IMG/VR virus record: IMGVR_UViG_3300025082_000055
Location: 1 to 27,169 of that record
DNA from: a virus
DNA length: 27,169 bases
Reading direction: 5' to 3' (one strand)
Position numbers and translations under genes: made by a program. How positions within the stretch are numbered: position 1 is the stretch's first letter; every line of letters starts with the position of its first letter. The notes under the pieces were generated by a model. The model was not told the DNA's origin. It worked only from the letters and a program-made list of their open reading frames with translations, and made no database searches. This document shows, piece by piece, positions 1 to 8,659 of the stretch.

Positions 1-420
1 TTCAACATTTGTATAACAAACAGGACACATCACTTTTGTTTCGTAACCATTTCCATATCCAGTGGATCGAGCTGCAATAATTAAAGCATTTTTATCTCCG
101 ATCAGGATATTGTTGGATCGGACATTTTTGTCGACAAGAAGATTGTCTAACAGGCGGTCAATAGCAATCCCCTTTTTAAGAAGAGAACGGGAAGTCAGAA
201 TATCTTCATCTTTTGCCGTCATGTACCTTATTTCCACGGACTCCACGTTATGCAACGGATGGTTGGGTGGATAAAATACACCTCTTGATGGTAGTTCAAC
301 AAACTCTGTTGGGGTTACAAACGAAAACGGTTCGTTTGATGAGTTATTGAGTTGTTGTGGAGGAGGCGCTGGTGAGTCCACTTTGGCTCCCAGGCGTTCC
401 TCATTATTTCTTTGTGACAT
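1..420 (-). CDS. Baseplate hub subunit, T4 gp26-like (C-terminus beyond window)
   Basis: An open frame of 140 codons runs from an ATG at 420 off the left edge. A Shine-Dalgarno AAGAGG lies just upstream. After a low-complexity, Pro/Gln/Asn-rich start of about 30 residues, the protein reads FVTPTEFVELPSRGVFYPP and then IRYMTAKDEDILTS. I associate these with the T4 baseplate-protein family that includes gp26, a protein of the central baseplate hub. A CPVC pair close to the edge may start a zinc-binding site. It is the next gene after the tail tube, which fits a baseplate role. The family assignment is from memory of these motifs; the missing C-terminus prevents a length check. Confidence 0.68.
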   Translation of the reverse strand, partial: MSQRNNEERLGAKVDSPAPPPQQLNNSSNEPFSFVTPTEFVELPSRGVFYPPNHPLHNVESVEIRYMTAKDEDILTSRSLLKKGIAIDRLLDNLLVDKNVRSNNILIGDKNALIIAARSTGYGNGYETKVMCPVCYTNVE

Positions 421-469
421 ACTAACCTCTTATGTGTATGGAGTATTATACCATTATTATAATTTGATG

Positions 470-994
470 TTAAACTTGATTTGAATGTATGGCATAGTCA
501 TAACGAATTGTTACGTCAACAGTTACCATGGCATCGCTGTTATAATCTAGGCTGCCAAAGTTAACAGATTGAATCCAAGGTGTCTTCAAATCCCAGGTTT
601 CGCCCACGAGGGCTTGGCCGTTGGCTTCAGTCGTATATTGTTTCAAGGTGACGCCGCCGCCGAGAGCTGCGACTGCTTCCTTTTTAGAAAGAGTCACTGG
701 GGTTGGCTGAGTTGGACGAGAATATCCAGAATCAAGCAAAACTCTCATTAATTGCCCGCTAGTACCATTGGCGCCAAAAGGATCAACAAGAGTCATTGCA
801 ACTGACTTCCATGTAAAATGCCCAGGAAACCAGAAAGAGTGTCCAAAATATTTATGCTCAGTTTCCTTGATATCAAATGATGGTTTTGTTGTTTTTGTTA
901 CATAAAAACTTAGATGTCGCGACGGAATAAACAAATTCCATCTATGTTGTCTTTTTGGCTCCAGATTGGAATCTGTCCAGAATTTTGTTGGCAT
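470..994 (-). CDS. Tail tube protein, T4 gp19-like
   Basis: The protein has 174 residues, close to the size of T4 gp19 (163). It would polymerise as hexameric rings forming the inner tube of the contractile tail. The start RHRWNLFIPSRHLSFYVTKTTKPS-like pattern, the following HxYFGHSFWFPGHFTW stretch and the TLVDPFG motif are typical of gp19-type tube proteins. The C-terminus ends in a beta-rich IRYDYA segment, as expected for this fold. The ATG at 994 is preceded by AAAGGGAG. It lies directly downstream of the sheath gene, the same sheath-tube order as T4 18-19. A promoter-like element is 23-32 bases upstream of the start, consistent with high independent expression. Confidence 0.87.
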   Translation of the reverse strand: MPTKFWTDSNLEPKRQHRWNLFIPSRHLSFYVTKTTKPSFDIKETEHKYFGHSFWFPGHFTWKSVAMTLVDPFGANGTSGQLMRVLLDSGYSRPTQPTPVTLSKKEAVAALGGGVTLKQYTTEANGQALVGETWDLKTPWIQSVNFGSLDYNSDAMVTVDVTIRYDYAIHSNQV

Positions 995-1016
995 AATTTA
1001 TGTTCTCCCTTTCAAT

Positions 1017-1026
1017 ATTAAATAGT
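1017..1026 (-). promoter_or_regulatory. Candidate late promoter element before the tail tube gene
   Basis: The coding strand reads ACTATTTAAT here, in the short gap between sheath and tube genes. It matches nine of ten bases of the element found before the sheath and scaffold genes. No -35-like hexamer is obvious. Its role as a promoter is inferred from repetition and position only. Confidence 0.4.
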
Positions 1027-1056
1027 AAGATAAATTAAAATGTTTGTTAATTTTTA

Positions 1057-3993
1057 TCAATCCTCGAACGAAGCTCCAGAGTCTGTAACGATGAAATCCA
1101 AAGCAATAAATTCGATAGCTTTCGTAGGCTTAAGGAAAATCTTAGCGTACATGATATTTCTATCGATAAGCTCATCGGTCGTTGTTGATTTGTCGAGAAC
1201 AACCTTGTAATCATCCAAACCAAAGCCTGATCTAACTCCTTCAAGGAAGTCATCAGCGCGCGACTTGAATCGGGTCCAAGTCAACTCGATGTTCGGCTCG
1301 AATAGAGTTGTTGCAGCAATTCTAGACATTTCCTTCTTCACATGAATTAACAATCTGCGAACATTAATTCTGTCCAGAGCGGATCTTGTCACCTGAAGCG
1401 TCTTTTGGCCAAACACTACGATTCCTTCATTCGGGAACGTCGCAATTGGATTGATATTCGCATCATAAAGTCGATCTCTATCTCTAGAAGAAAGCACTTG
1501 TCGTACTCCAATAATTGGAATGCCGGCTGCGCCATTAGTAATCCCGCCTCTTGTAAAGCCTGCAGGAGCAAACCAAAGAGCCTGTTGTCTTTCACTGTGG
1601 GCCATAGTACCCAAAGCTGCAACTGACGGCGGAAGCCAAACGATTGAGTTTGATTCGGTGTCTCTTCCGAGAACCCATGGGTAGTAAGCACACCCATAGC
1701 TTGTATTAAGCCCGCGTCCTCTAAGATTCGAAACCGCACCGGAAACAGTTCCCACGTTTTCAGAATCATCACTAGTGTTTTCTGTGCCGGGTGTATAATC
1801 GTCCGGGAGGTCGATGATTGCAAGAGCGTCAGCGCGATTTTCACATGTCCTAATCAAATGCTCAGTCAAAGTCGTGTCGGTGAGGCCCGGTATAAGAGCC
1901 AAATTAAATTCAGCCTGCTCTGGATCCGCAAGCGTATCAATCGCTTTCTTGATCGAGTAATGAGCATAATTGTTAATTTCTGTCTTTCCGCTTATCAATG
2001 AATTTCTAAACGGCTCTCTTTCGGTGACATTTAAACCATCATGACCTCCCCACATAACAGTGGTAAATCTGTTGTATTTCTGGTTCTCGAGCATGCTGGA
2101 CCAACCATCTCTTCCTGTTATTGATTGGCTGGCAGCCGAGGTCCCGGGGCCATTTACTCCATTAAATCGACTACCTGACTGATAATAAGCCCCCTTGCCA
2201 TCGTTACTAGAAGAAAGATGATCAAGAGTAAAGACATATGAATCTTCATCATGTGTTCCGGCGCCTTCAACTTCAGCAGGAAGAACTCGAAGAATATCAA
2301 GATTACTCTTATCAAATCTTACACTACCACTCTCATTTAGGTCAACGCCCCAGAAAGCAGTTTGCGGAGAGTTTACATTGCCTTGAAGCCCATCGTGTCG
2401 AAGAGCAATTGTCGGGAAGTGGAAAGATGCAGTGATGTTTAGCGTGCCGCTGACATTATCTGTCGTCGCTCCATTTTTGACTTGCGTGAAGCTAGCCGTG
2501 AAGTGATAACCATTAAAGGTTGTTCCAAGAGCATGCTTGTAACCACCACTAGTAAATGTATCGCCGGCGGCAAGATTACTCGTGGCGCCCGATAGGGCAG
2601 TAGTATCTTTAATTTTTCTCGGTCCATAAAAACCAAATGGAAGATAACGTGCATCCGTTGAGCCTTTGTCAACATCAACATTCATATCAGCTCTTATATA
2701 TCTTGAAGCATTATCAAACCTTCCATGATACTTATATCTTTTTTCAGTCTCATTCCAAGTTGTATACCTGTCTCCAATTTTTCTTGCAACGTAATTTTCA
2801 GAATTTGGATTCAATGTACAACCTGTAAATCTTTCAATATATACCGGAGCATTATCCTGGTCAGATAACTTACGAATTGCCACAGTGAAAGAACCATAGT
2901 CGTCCAAATTGTTGCTGGACGGCTTAATATCCATAATTGAAACTTTGAGATTGTTCTGGTTCCATTCGCCAGAGTCACGCGAAAGCAATCTGAAAAGCTT
3001 TTGCATTTGTGTCGCATCAAAAGTTTCGGCGTTTCCAAGATCCTGGGAAACAAACCATCCAGTTTTTGAGTTCTTGGCTGCAAAATTACGATCAGCCCAA
3101 TCTGTCTGAGTAACGGCGTCACGGAGGCCGATGAGCATGGCTGCATCAAAAGTTGAAGAACCAGTTAAAGGATTGTTTCCAACAGTATCACAACCTTCGA
3201 TAAATCTATCATAGGTCTCACCCAACCAGTAATACTCCCTACTTCCTGTTGCCGTAACAGTTGTGTTAGTCAAAGTAGGATTAGTATTGAATACTTTTCT
3301 AATATAAAAATCGCCATTTCTGTCGAAATTGAATTTATACCTTCTATCAGCATTTAGCGAAGAACTAATTTTCATATAGAAGTAACCGCTAGAAGCTGAG
3401 ATCATGGTCGCGGTGCCTGTGCCAAGACCAACCTCGCCTCCCAAAGTTGTATCATGGGCGAAGGATGAACCCGCTGAAGCTGTCAGACCCACAGTGTTAG
3501 CTCCCCCTTTATTATAGAATACCGCAGCCAAAACACCAGTTGCTGGTGCAGCACTGTTGTGACCGCCAGTGTGTGCTGTATTGAATAAAAACAATCCGTA
3601 GGCGCCGCCGTCAACATCTTCTTTAACATCGCCTGAATCCCAACCAGCTTTACCGGCTGAGACAGCATTTGAATGTTGTTCTCCGAGCAACCTAACAACT
3701 GTTATAGGAGCACTGTTTCTCAACCATGCTTGCGCTGCATATGCGGCATACGTAGGGGCTGTAGTATTTCCATTTCTCCAAACATCTCCACCTCTTCCAC
3801 CCGCTTCGGGGGTACCAAATGTCTCAACAAAATCTGCATATGATTGAACCTTGACCGGCCGCATGGCTGGTCCCTTTTTCAATCGACCAACGACAACAGG
3901 TCCAACGGCATCGGACTGTTTATCAATGTTCGAATTATCGATCTCGTTTAAAAATATTCCGGGCGAGACAAAATTAAATTTTTTAGCTGACAT
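1057..3993 (-). CDS. Contractile tail sheath protein, T4 gp18-like, with large insertion
   Basis: This 978-residue protein forms the contractile outer tail sheath. The N-terminal 110 residues (FVSPGIFLNEIDNS, then VVVGRLKKGPAMRPVKV, then YAAQAWLRNSAPITVVRLLG) and the last 150 residues (from GVRQVLSSRDRDRLYDANIN to the end) carry the conserved sheath core that binds the tube and links neighbouring subunits. T4 gp18 has 659 residues, so the middle (about 115-800) is clearly enlarged and rich in Ser, Thr, Gly and aromatic residues, probably surface domains. The start at 3993 has TAGGAGA nine bases upstream; an out-of-frame ATG lies between. It is followed by the tube gene and preceded by a gp15-like gene. 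Confidence 0.91.
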   Translation of the reverse strand: MSAKKFNFVSPGIFLNEIDNSNIDKQSDAVGPVVVGRLKKGPAMRPVKVQSYADFVETFGTPEAGGRGGDVWRNGNTTAPTYAAYAAQAWLRNSAPITVVRLLGEQHSNAVSAGKAGWDSGDVKEDVDGGAYGLFLFNTAHTGGHNSAAPATGVLAAVFYNKGGANTVGLTASAGSSFAHDTTLGGEVGLGTGTATMISASSGYFYMKISSSLNADRRYKFNFDRNGDFYIRKVFNTNPTLTNTTVTATGSREYYWLGETYDRFIEGCDTVGNNPLTGSSTFDAAMLIGLRDAVTQTDWADRNFAAKNSKTGWFVSQDLGNAETFDATQMQKLFRLLSRDSGEWNQNNLKVSIMDIKPSSNNLDDYGSFTVAIRKLSDQDNAPVYIERFTGCTLNPNSENYVARKIGDRYTTWNETEKRYKYHGRFDNASRYIRADMNVDVDKGSTDARYLPFGFYGPRKIKDTTALSGATSNLAAGDTFTSGGYKHALGTTFNGYHFTASFTQVKNGATTDNVSGTLNITASFHFPTIALRHDGLQGNVNSPQTAFWGVDLNESGSVRFDKSNLDILRVLPAEVEGAGTHDEDSYVFTLDHLSSSNDGKGAYYQSGSRFNGVNGPGTSAASQSITGRDGWSSMLENQKYNRFTTVMWGGHDGLNVTEREPFRNSLISGKTEINNYAHYSIKKAIDTLADPEQAEFNLALIPGLTDTTLTEHLIRTCENRADALAIIDLPDDYTPGTENTSDDSENVGTVSGAVSNLRGRGLNTSYGCAYYPWVLGRDTESNSIVWLPPSVAALGTMAHSERQQALWFAPAGFTRGGITNGAAGIPIIGVRQVLSSRDRDRLYDANINPIATFPNEGIVVFGQKTLQVTRSALDRINVRRLLIHVKKEMSRIAATTLFEPNIELTWTRFKSRADDFLEGVRSGFGLDDYKVVLDKSTTTDELIDRNIMYAKIFLKPTKAIEFIALDFIVTDSGASFED

Positions 3994-4033
3994 ATTCCAT
4001 GTTCTCCTATAAAATGAAAATGATTATTTCTCT

Positions 4034-4043
4034 AATAAATAGT
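4034..4043 (-). promoter_or_regulatory. Candidate late promoter element before the tail sheath gene
   Basis: The coding strand reads ACTATTTATT, identical to the ten bases upstream of the scaffold gene. Both copies also have GAACA immediately or two bases before it. It is 41-50 bases before the sheath ATG, in the 74-base gap after the gp15-like gene. The shared sequence before highly expressed virion genes suggests a phage late promoter; no transcript data support this. Confidence 0.45.
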
Positions 4044-4067
4044 TGTTCACTTTCTTAAAATCCAAAA

Positions 4068-4973
4068 TTATGAACGATAAAATCCCTCTTTACCTAAATG
4101 TTCCATTTCAGCTCTAGATATTACTCTTTCACGAGGTATTTTAACTTCTACCGCGTTTTCTCTAATAATGATTTTTGGATTTTTTTGATTATCTCCTTCC
4201 CCAACAATATAGCCCAAAACATCAATAGTCACTTTTGTTTGATATTTTCTTTCTTCTGCTGCTGCCGAAGTTACATTATGGTCTTGTGTGAAATCCTGCT
4301 GTATCATGGCTTCATATAGATGGCCATCTCTTGTCAAACTAACATAATTAATTCCCCCGGGGCTTGTAACAAAGGGCGTAAGTAACTCATTCATTTGTTG
4401 TTGATATTCTGTTCTTAATGTTATTGTGTATTTTAAACTAAGGTATACAGGCATAGGAATGGAGGCAATGCTATAAACTACTTTTGTGTTAGATCTCGGC
4501 CGATTTTGATCTCTCCTGTCAGCTGAGCCAATAACGGGGTTTCTCGAGGCAGCTGCATTGGCAAAATTCTGTGTCTTGTCCTGATTAATAATTCTTGAAA
4601 TTGTTAATGATCCTCCTTTTGCATCAGGGACCGGAGGAGTGGGGGCCCAAAATATTCCTTTTTTAGTTGGATCCTTTGTAACAGATGTTCTCGTAACTGT
4701 GATAGCAGGAAGTACAAAAGAGCCGGATAAATCTCTTAAATCTTTATCGTTTTTTATTTGATGGGCTCTTTCTGCAGACAGCCAAATGACTGGAGTTTTT
4801 TTCCATCCCTTGTTTGTTGTTGAGTAAATATTCATTTTCTCATCTATAAAAGAAAAGAGCGCTCTATCAATTGTTTCTAGAGTTGATGGCATGAAATGAA
4901 TCTCTTCTACCACTTTAGAAGTAGTCGATCCAGTTAGCGATAATTCCAAACCTGTAGTTAAACTAATCGGCAT
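4068..4973 (-). CDS. Tail completion / sheath stabiliser, T4 gp15-like
   Basis: The product has 301 residues (T4 gp15 has 272). The recognisable core is around residues 170-210: IPMPVYLSLKYTITLRTEYQQQMNELLTPF has the pattern of gp15-type tail terminators, which cap the tube and sheath and mate with the head. (That stretch starts near residue 173 and ends with the Gln/Met-rich helix.) The position between a gp14-like neck gene and the sheath gene is the same as in T4 (14-15-18). The start at 4973 overlaps the upstream gene by 11 bases. The assignment rests on one motif region plus gene order; a generic tail terminator is the alternative label for the same role. Confidence 0.65.
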   Translation of the reverse strand: MPISLTTGLELSLTGSTTSKVVEEIHFMPSTLETIDRALFSFIDEKMNIYSTTNKGWKKTPVIWLSAERAHQIKNDKDLRDLSGSFVLPAITVTRTSVTKDPTKKGIFWAPTPPVPDAKGGSLTISRIINQDKTQNFANAAASRNPVIGSADRRDQNRPRSNTKVVYSIASIPMPVYLSLKYTITLRTEYQQQMNELLTPFVTSPGGINYVSLTRDGHLYEAMIQQDFTQDHNVTSAAAEERKYQTKVTIDVLGYIVGEGDNQKNPKIIIRENAVEVKIPRERVISRAEMEHLGKEGFYRS

Positions 4974-5451
4974 CGAACAATCCCTCGCGTGCTCTTATAC
5001 ATTTGGCTGCAACTTCTAATCTGTGGTCGATTTGCCCGAACAACTGTTTTGGCTCACTCAAAGTTACAATCTCATAATAAATATCACCATACAGAACAAA
5101 ATCACCAACACGAACAAATAAATCTTGGTCCTCTGTCAGTCTTCTTTTATGGAAATGTGCAGTGATAGAACTTTTCTTGTCCAATCCGATATCATTTGTC
5201 CACTCAGTCTCTAGGCCTTCCCAATTAATCAAGGCAAAAACACGCACTGGGGGTAAAAATGTTTTATTTATTGCCTCACCATATAAAGAGTGAAAATTTG
5301 TATGTTGGACGCTTATTGGGTAATATACAATTTGTTGTCCTATAACTCTCTCAATTAGTTCGTCATTTACCTGTTTAACAAAATCTCTTTCTTTTTTCCC
5401 AACGAACAGAGGTGGTGGCGGAGCGGTTGGTTGTGACCATTTAGTAGACAT
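4963..5451 (-). CDS. Neck / head-closure protein, probably T4 gp14-like
   Basis: The protein has 162 residues, shorter than T4 gp14 (256). A short Pro-rich start (APPPPLF) leads to an FVKQVNDELIERVIG helix, then IVYYPIS and a compact beta-rich domain with AHFHKRRLTEDQDLFVRVGDF and GDIYYEIV. This layout is typical of small connector proteins that close the portal channel and bind the tail. Location between the gp13-like and gp15-like genes suggests the gp14 position. A GTGGGGTGA sequence at the end of the upstream gene may serve as ribosome-binding site. The neck role is inferred from order and general pattern rather than an unmistakable signature. Confidence 0.55.
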   Translation of the reverse strand: MSTKWSQPTAPPPPLFVGKKERDFVKQVNDELIERVIGQQIVYYPISVQHTNFHSLYGEAINKTFLPPVRVFALINWEGLETEWTNDIGLDKKSSITAHFHKRRLTEDQDLFVRVGDFVLYGDIYYEIVTLSEPKQLFGQIDHRLEVAAKCIRAREGLFDAD

Positions 5452-5457
5452 TTTTTA

Positions 5458-6768
5458 TCACCCCACGTAAACTGATAATGGAACTGCTTGCTGTGTTTTT
5501 CTAACTGAGTCTGCTATTGCTCCATTTTGCTCTGATAGTTTAGCATAAGTCAACTCGTCTAATGTCTTTTGTAACTCTTCTCTCAAAGAAGTTTTCTCTT
5601 CTTTCGCTTGACTCAATAGTTCAGAATGATTGAGCGTCACGGTTTCTCCTGGTATTGGGATTGTTGAGAACTTTCCCCTAACTTGACCTAGCACTTCTTT
5701 TGTCAGAGCCAGGGCAAACCTTCTAATCCACTGTTTTCCAATAGAGTTTATACTTTCATATGGTAGATTTCCAAATGGAATTGTGTTCATGTTATTAATT
5801 CCATCTGTACCGACCATCTTATCTGATTCTTCTTTCCAGGCATCTTCTTCAACTGTAAACTTAATCCACATCTTAGTTGGTGCTACTGGAGTTGTGTGTG
5901 GGAATATTCTAAGTTTATTATTTTTTATTTCATATGAATGATGAGAAGTTCTAGTCCACATCGCACTCTCAAAAGCCTTTGCTTGTAATTTATTTTGCCA
6001 GACTGGAATAATTTGAAATTGTGAATCATCTGCCCATTGGCCATAATTTTGAAGATTCCCAACAGTATTAAGGCCGCCATAATAACCATAAAATCTCCAC
6101 ATTGCTTGCGGAGTTTTATAATAAACTTGAGTAATGTTAATTCTCTTATTACCAACTTTGTTGAAATGCGGATAACTAGATGTAAGAGCGGAGGATGAAA
6201 TCATTGTTTGTAAGTCGTAATCTTGTACGTCTTCTTCAGTATCAAACGATGCCGAATATTCATTTTTATATCCTCCGACGCCCACTTCCGCAGAAGCTCC
6301 ATGGGCAAATCTGCGGGCATAACTAAATTCAACTTTTGGATATTTTAACCCTACACCTGCTTTTGCATGAACGAATTCTCCACCAACAACAGAGCCAGTT
6401 GACAAGCTGGCTGAAAGTGGCCCATCTTTAAGATTGCCTCTATGGTTAAATGTTCCTGTTGTGTCACCTAACACACTTCCAAGAATATTTTTGGCCTGAT
6501 GAACATTAACAATATATGAATATTCCAGAACAGACTCTTCATAAGCTGCATAAACATTTGACGAAGATAATTCAATATCTACAACATCTCCACCAAGTTT
6601 TTTGTAAGTATAAGCAACTTGATCGGCGGCACCCGATAGAAAATCAACCGATCCTGTATATATCCCAAAGGGTACAACAGTGGACACATGCGAGGTGGTT
6701 CCTGTTGCCGGCAGCCTGATTGCGCTGGTGGTGCTCGCTGGCGTGAGAGTTGGTTGTTTGTGAGCCAT
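5458..6768 (-). CDS. Neck protein, probably T4 gp13-like
   Basis: The product has 436 residues; T4 gp13 has 309. The central part (about residues 210-310) has a YYKTPQAMWRFYGYYGG segment and an ELKNNKLRIFP-like strand. Near residues 340-400, GKQWIRRFALALTKEVLGQVR, a PIPGETVTLNH strand and a SLREELQKTLDEL helix follow. This order resembles gp13-type neck proteins that join the filled head to the tail. The N-terminal extension is Thr/Ser/Gly-rich. The start at 6768 has TAGGAGA nine bases upstream. It is the first gene after the capsid terminator, and no sigma70-like promoter is visible in the gap, so it may depend on readthrough. The family label is inferred from pattern and position. Confidence 0.55.
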   Translation of the reverse strand: MAHKQPTLTPASTTSAIRLPATGTTSHVSTVVPFGIYTGSVDFLSGAADQVAYTYKKLGGDVVDIELSSSNVYAAYEESVLEYSYIVNVHQAKNILGSVLGDTTGTFNHRGNLKDGPLSASLSTGSVVGGEFVHAKAGVGLKYPKVEFSYARRFAHGASAEVGVGGYKNEYSASFDTEEDVQDYDLQTMISSSALTSSYPHFNKVGNKRINITQVYYKTPQAMWRFYGYYGGLNTVGNLQNYGQWADDSQFQIIPVWQNKLQAKAFESAMWTRTSHHSYEIKNNKLRIFPHTTPVAPTKMWIKFTVEEDAWKEESDKMVGTDGINNMNTIPFGNLPYESINSIGKQWIRRFALALTKEVLGQVRGKFSTIPIPGETVTLNHSELLSQAKEEKTSLREELQKTLDELTYAKLSEQNGAIADSVRKTQQAVPLSVYVG

Positions 6769-6804
6769 TCATTAGAGTCTCCTACACACACTAATTAGTT
6801 TTAG

Positions 6805-6849
6805 AAAAAGGAAAACCCCAGTCCAACCGAAGCCAAACTGGGGTTTTCC
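6805..6849 (-). terminator. Intrinsic terminator after the major capsid gene
   Basis: Bases 6810-6822 and 6837-6849 are perfect inverted repeats of 13 bases (GGAAAACCCCAGT and its complement). The 14-base loop can pair further in RNA as UUGGC-UUCG-GUUGG, four G-U wobbles closed by a C(UUCG)G tetraloop. On the minus strand the stem is followed by TTTTTC (6809-6804), the U-tract of a Rho-independent terminator. It begins 28 bases after the capsid stop codon and lies before the gp13-like gene, so it would lower tail-gene transcripts relative to capsid. Confidence 0.88.
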
Positions 6850-6876
6850 AATTAAAAGCGAAAGAAAGGCTAAAAA

Positions 6877-8637
6877 TTAACCTAGCAAGTCTCTCACGAC
6901 TACAAGACCGTACATATCAGGACGTACCATCTTCTTGGCGTAGCGAGTCATGACACCCTTACGGGGCACGAAGTCTTCGATACCAAAGATAGTAGGCGTT
7001 ACCTGGAGAGGTACATACGGGGCATATACAAAGCCGCTTTCAAGGAAAGAGCCTCCCTTACGACCAACAAGAACAACGTTCCTGGGGAAGTAGGGATCGA
7101 CGTATACATCCCATTTCTTGCTAAGAGCACCAGTCTTAACAGTCCCAACTGTGCCTCTTTCAGTGTCACCAGTGACATCGGCACGGAAACCGGAAGTGAA
7201 CTCGAGGATATTAGCAACCTCAGGACCACAAACGATAAAGTTGGCACCGCCGCGAAGGGTCTTACGATGAATCTGAGCAGATACATCATTAATGGTTTCG
7301 ACAAGAGTCTCATACCATTCAGACACAGTACCGGTAAAGTCAGCACCAAGCAAGTCCTCGTTGGCGGAACCGCCAGCAATTGCTTGGCCGCTTGCGCGGT
7401 TAACAAACTTGCCTGGGCGTCGAGACCAGTACTGAGTGCTAGCAGTAGCACCCTTAATAAGATCCTCAAGGATCTCACGGTCAATTTCAAGAGCAATCTG
7501 CTCTGAAAGGATACCGGTAAGCTCGACCTCGGCATCCAGATTATGGTAGGCATTTAGATCCTGACCAAGTTCTGGAGACCACTTAGCCTTAAGCTTCTTG
7601 GTGATTGCCGTGACAGACACACTGTCGACTTTGATGTCGATTTCAGGAATTGCTGTCTGATTTTCAAGGCCCCAAGAGCTTTGACCAACAACAACACCAA
7701 GTGCATTACCTGAAGAAGCAGCACCAGTGCCACCAAAGTCATCAGTTAGAGGATGATTGAACCCTCTATGAGCAATACCGGAAAGACAAAGTGACTCACT
7801 AAGTGAAACAGCGGTAACAGTACCAGTGGCAGCATATACTACCATAAGCTTTGTTTCTGCACCTACAGTCTCCGTGATGTCAAGTCGAGTGAGGCGGCGT
7901 ACATGTACACCATCTAACTCGGTGAGATCTCCCTGAGGTCCAATTGAACCAGTATCTTGAATAGCTACAAGGTTCTTCAGATTAAGCTGATCAAAAGCGC
8001 TAAGTGCAACAGTGCCAACACAATAAGCAGAACCTGAAAGATCCGGATCGAATCTAATAAGTTGCTCACCCTTATTTTTATAAGCAGTTGTACCCGTTGC
8101 ATTATCGGCACCAGCGGTACCTGAAGCAACAATGGTTAGGGTGGTCGCGACACTACCAGTTGGAGAAGCATAACCTTGGTTAAGGTTATAGAAACCTTCT
8201 TCACCAGTAGGATCAGTAAGATTGATACCACCAGTAATCTGTTGGCCAACCTTACCACCACCATAAAGTGATTCCTCGGCTTCCTGACCTAGCTTAGCAG
8301 ATAGAGTCTGGAAATCCAAGAAGAAGATAAGACCTGAGGGTAAGCTCATGGGCTGTACCGACACAAGGTCATTAGCAATTAATCCACCGAATACACGGCG
8401 GACGATTGGAAAAGCAACAGCAGCGAAGCCTTCTACATCAGCACCAGCCATGGTTGAAGCTTCACGAAGAAGCTCACGGGCTTGGTTCTCTAGAAGACGA
8501 GCCATCGTGCTCTTTTTTTGATCGTTTCCGATACCTTCCAAAAGTCCAGTTTTTTCCCACTTATCAAGTAGAGCAGTACCTTCCTTTTGGAGATCTCTAT
8601 CAACGATGCCTTCAGTTAGTTTTTGTAAAACAGACAT
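6877..8637 (-). CDS. Major capsid protein, T4 gp23-like
   Basis: This is the HK97-fold shell protein of the head, 586 residues from the ATG at 8637. That start is chosen because AAAGGAGG lies eight bases upstream; the longer frame from 8676 would overlap the scaffold stop and lacks such a site. After a helical N-terminal region come PIVRRVFGGLIANDLVSVQP (about 77-96) and SGLIFFLDF, hallmarks of gp23. The C-terminus has IFGIEDFVPRKGVMTRYAKK. A candidate maturation site for the prohead protease is L57-R58-E59|A60, near the known position in T4 gp23 (after residue 65). The gene sits directly after the scaffold gene, as in T4 22-23, and is followed by the terminator. Confidence 0.95.
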   Translation of the reverse strand: MSVLQKLTEGIVDRDLQKEGTALLDKWEKTGLLEGIGNDQKKSTMARLLENQARELLREASTMAGADVEGFAAVAFPIVRRVFGGLIANDLVSVQPMSLPSGLIFFLDFQTLSAKLGQEAEESLYGGGKVGQQITGGINLTDPTGEEGFYNLNQGYASPTGSVATTLTIVASGTAGADNATGTTAYKNKGEQLIRFDPDLSGSAYCVGTVALSAFDQLNLKNLVAIQDTGSIGPQGDLTELDGVHVRRLTRLDITETVGAETKLMVVYAATGTVTAVSLSESLCLSGIAHRGFNHPLTDDFGGTGAASSGNALGVVVGQSSWGLENQTAIPEIDIKVDSVSVTAITKKLKAKWSPELGQDLNAYHNLDAEVELTGILSEQIALEIDREILEDLIKGATASTQYWSRRPGKFVNRASGQAIAGGSANEDLLGADFTGTVSEWYETLVETINDVSAQIHRKTLRGGANFIVCGPEVANILEFTSGFRADVTGDTERGTVGTVKTGALSKKWDVYVDPYFPRNVVLVGRKGGSFLESGFVYAPYVPLQVTPTIFGIEDFVPRKGVMTRYAKKMVRPDMYGLVVVRDLLG

Positions 8638-8659
8638 ATTAAAATCCTCCTTTAAAGTT

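Noticed and set aside
1030-1056. AT-only inverted repeat between sheath and tube genes
   Set aside because: Only A-T pairs of about seven bases with a short loop, weak and expected by chance in AT-rich gaps.
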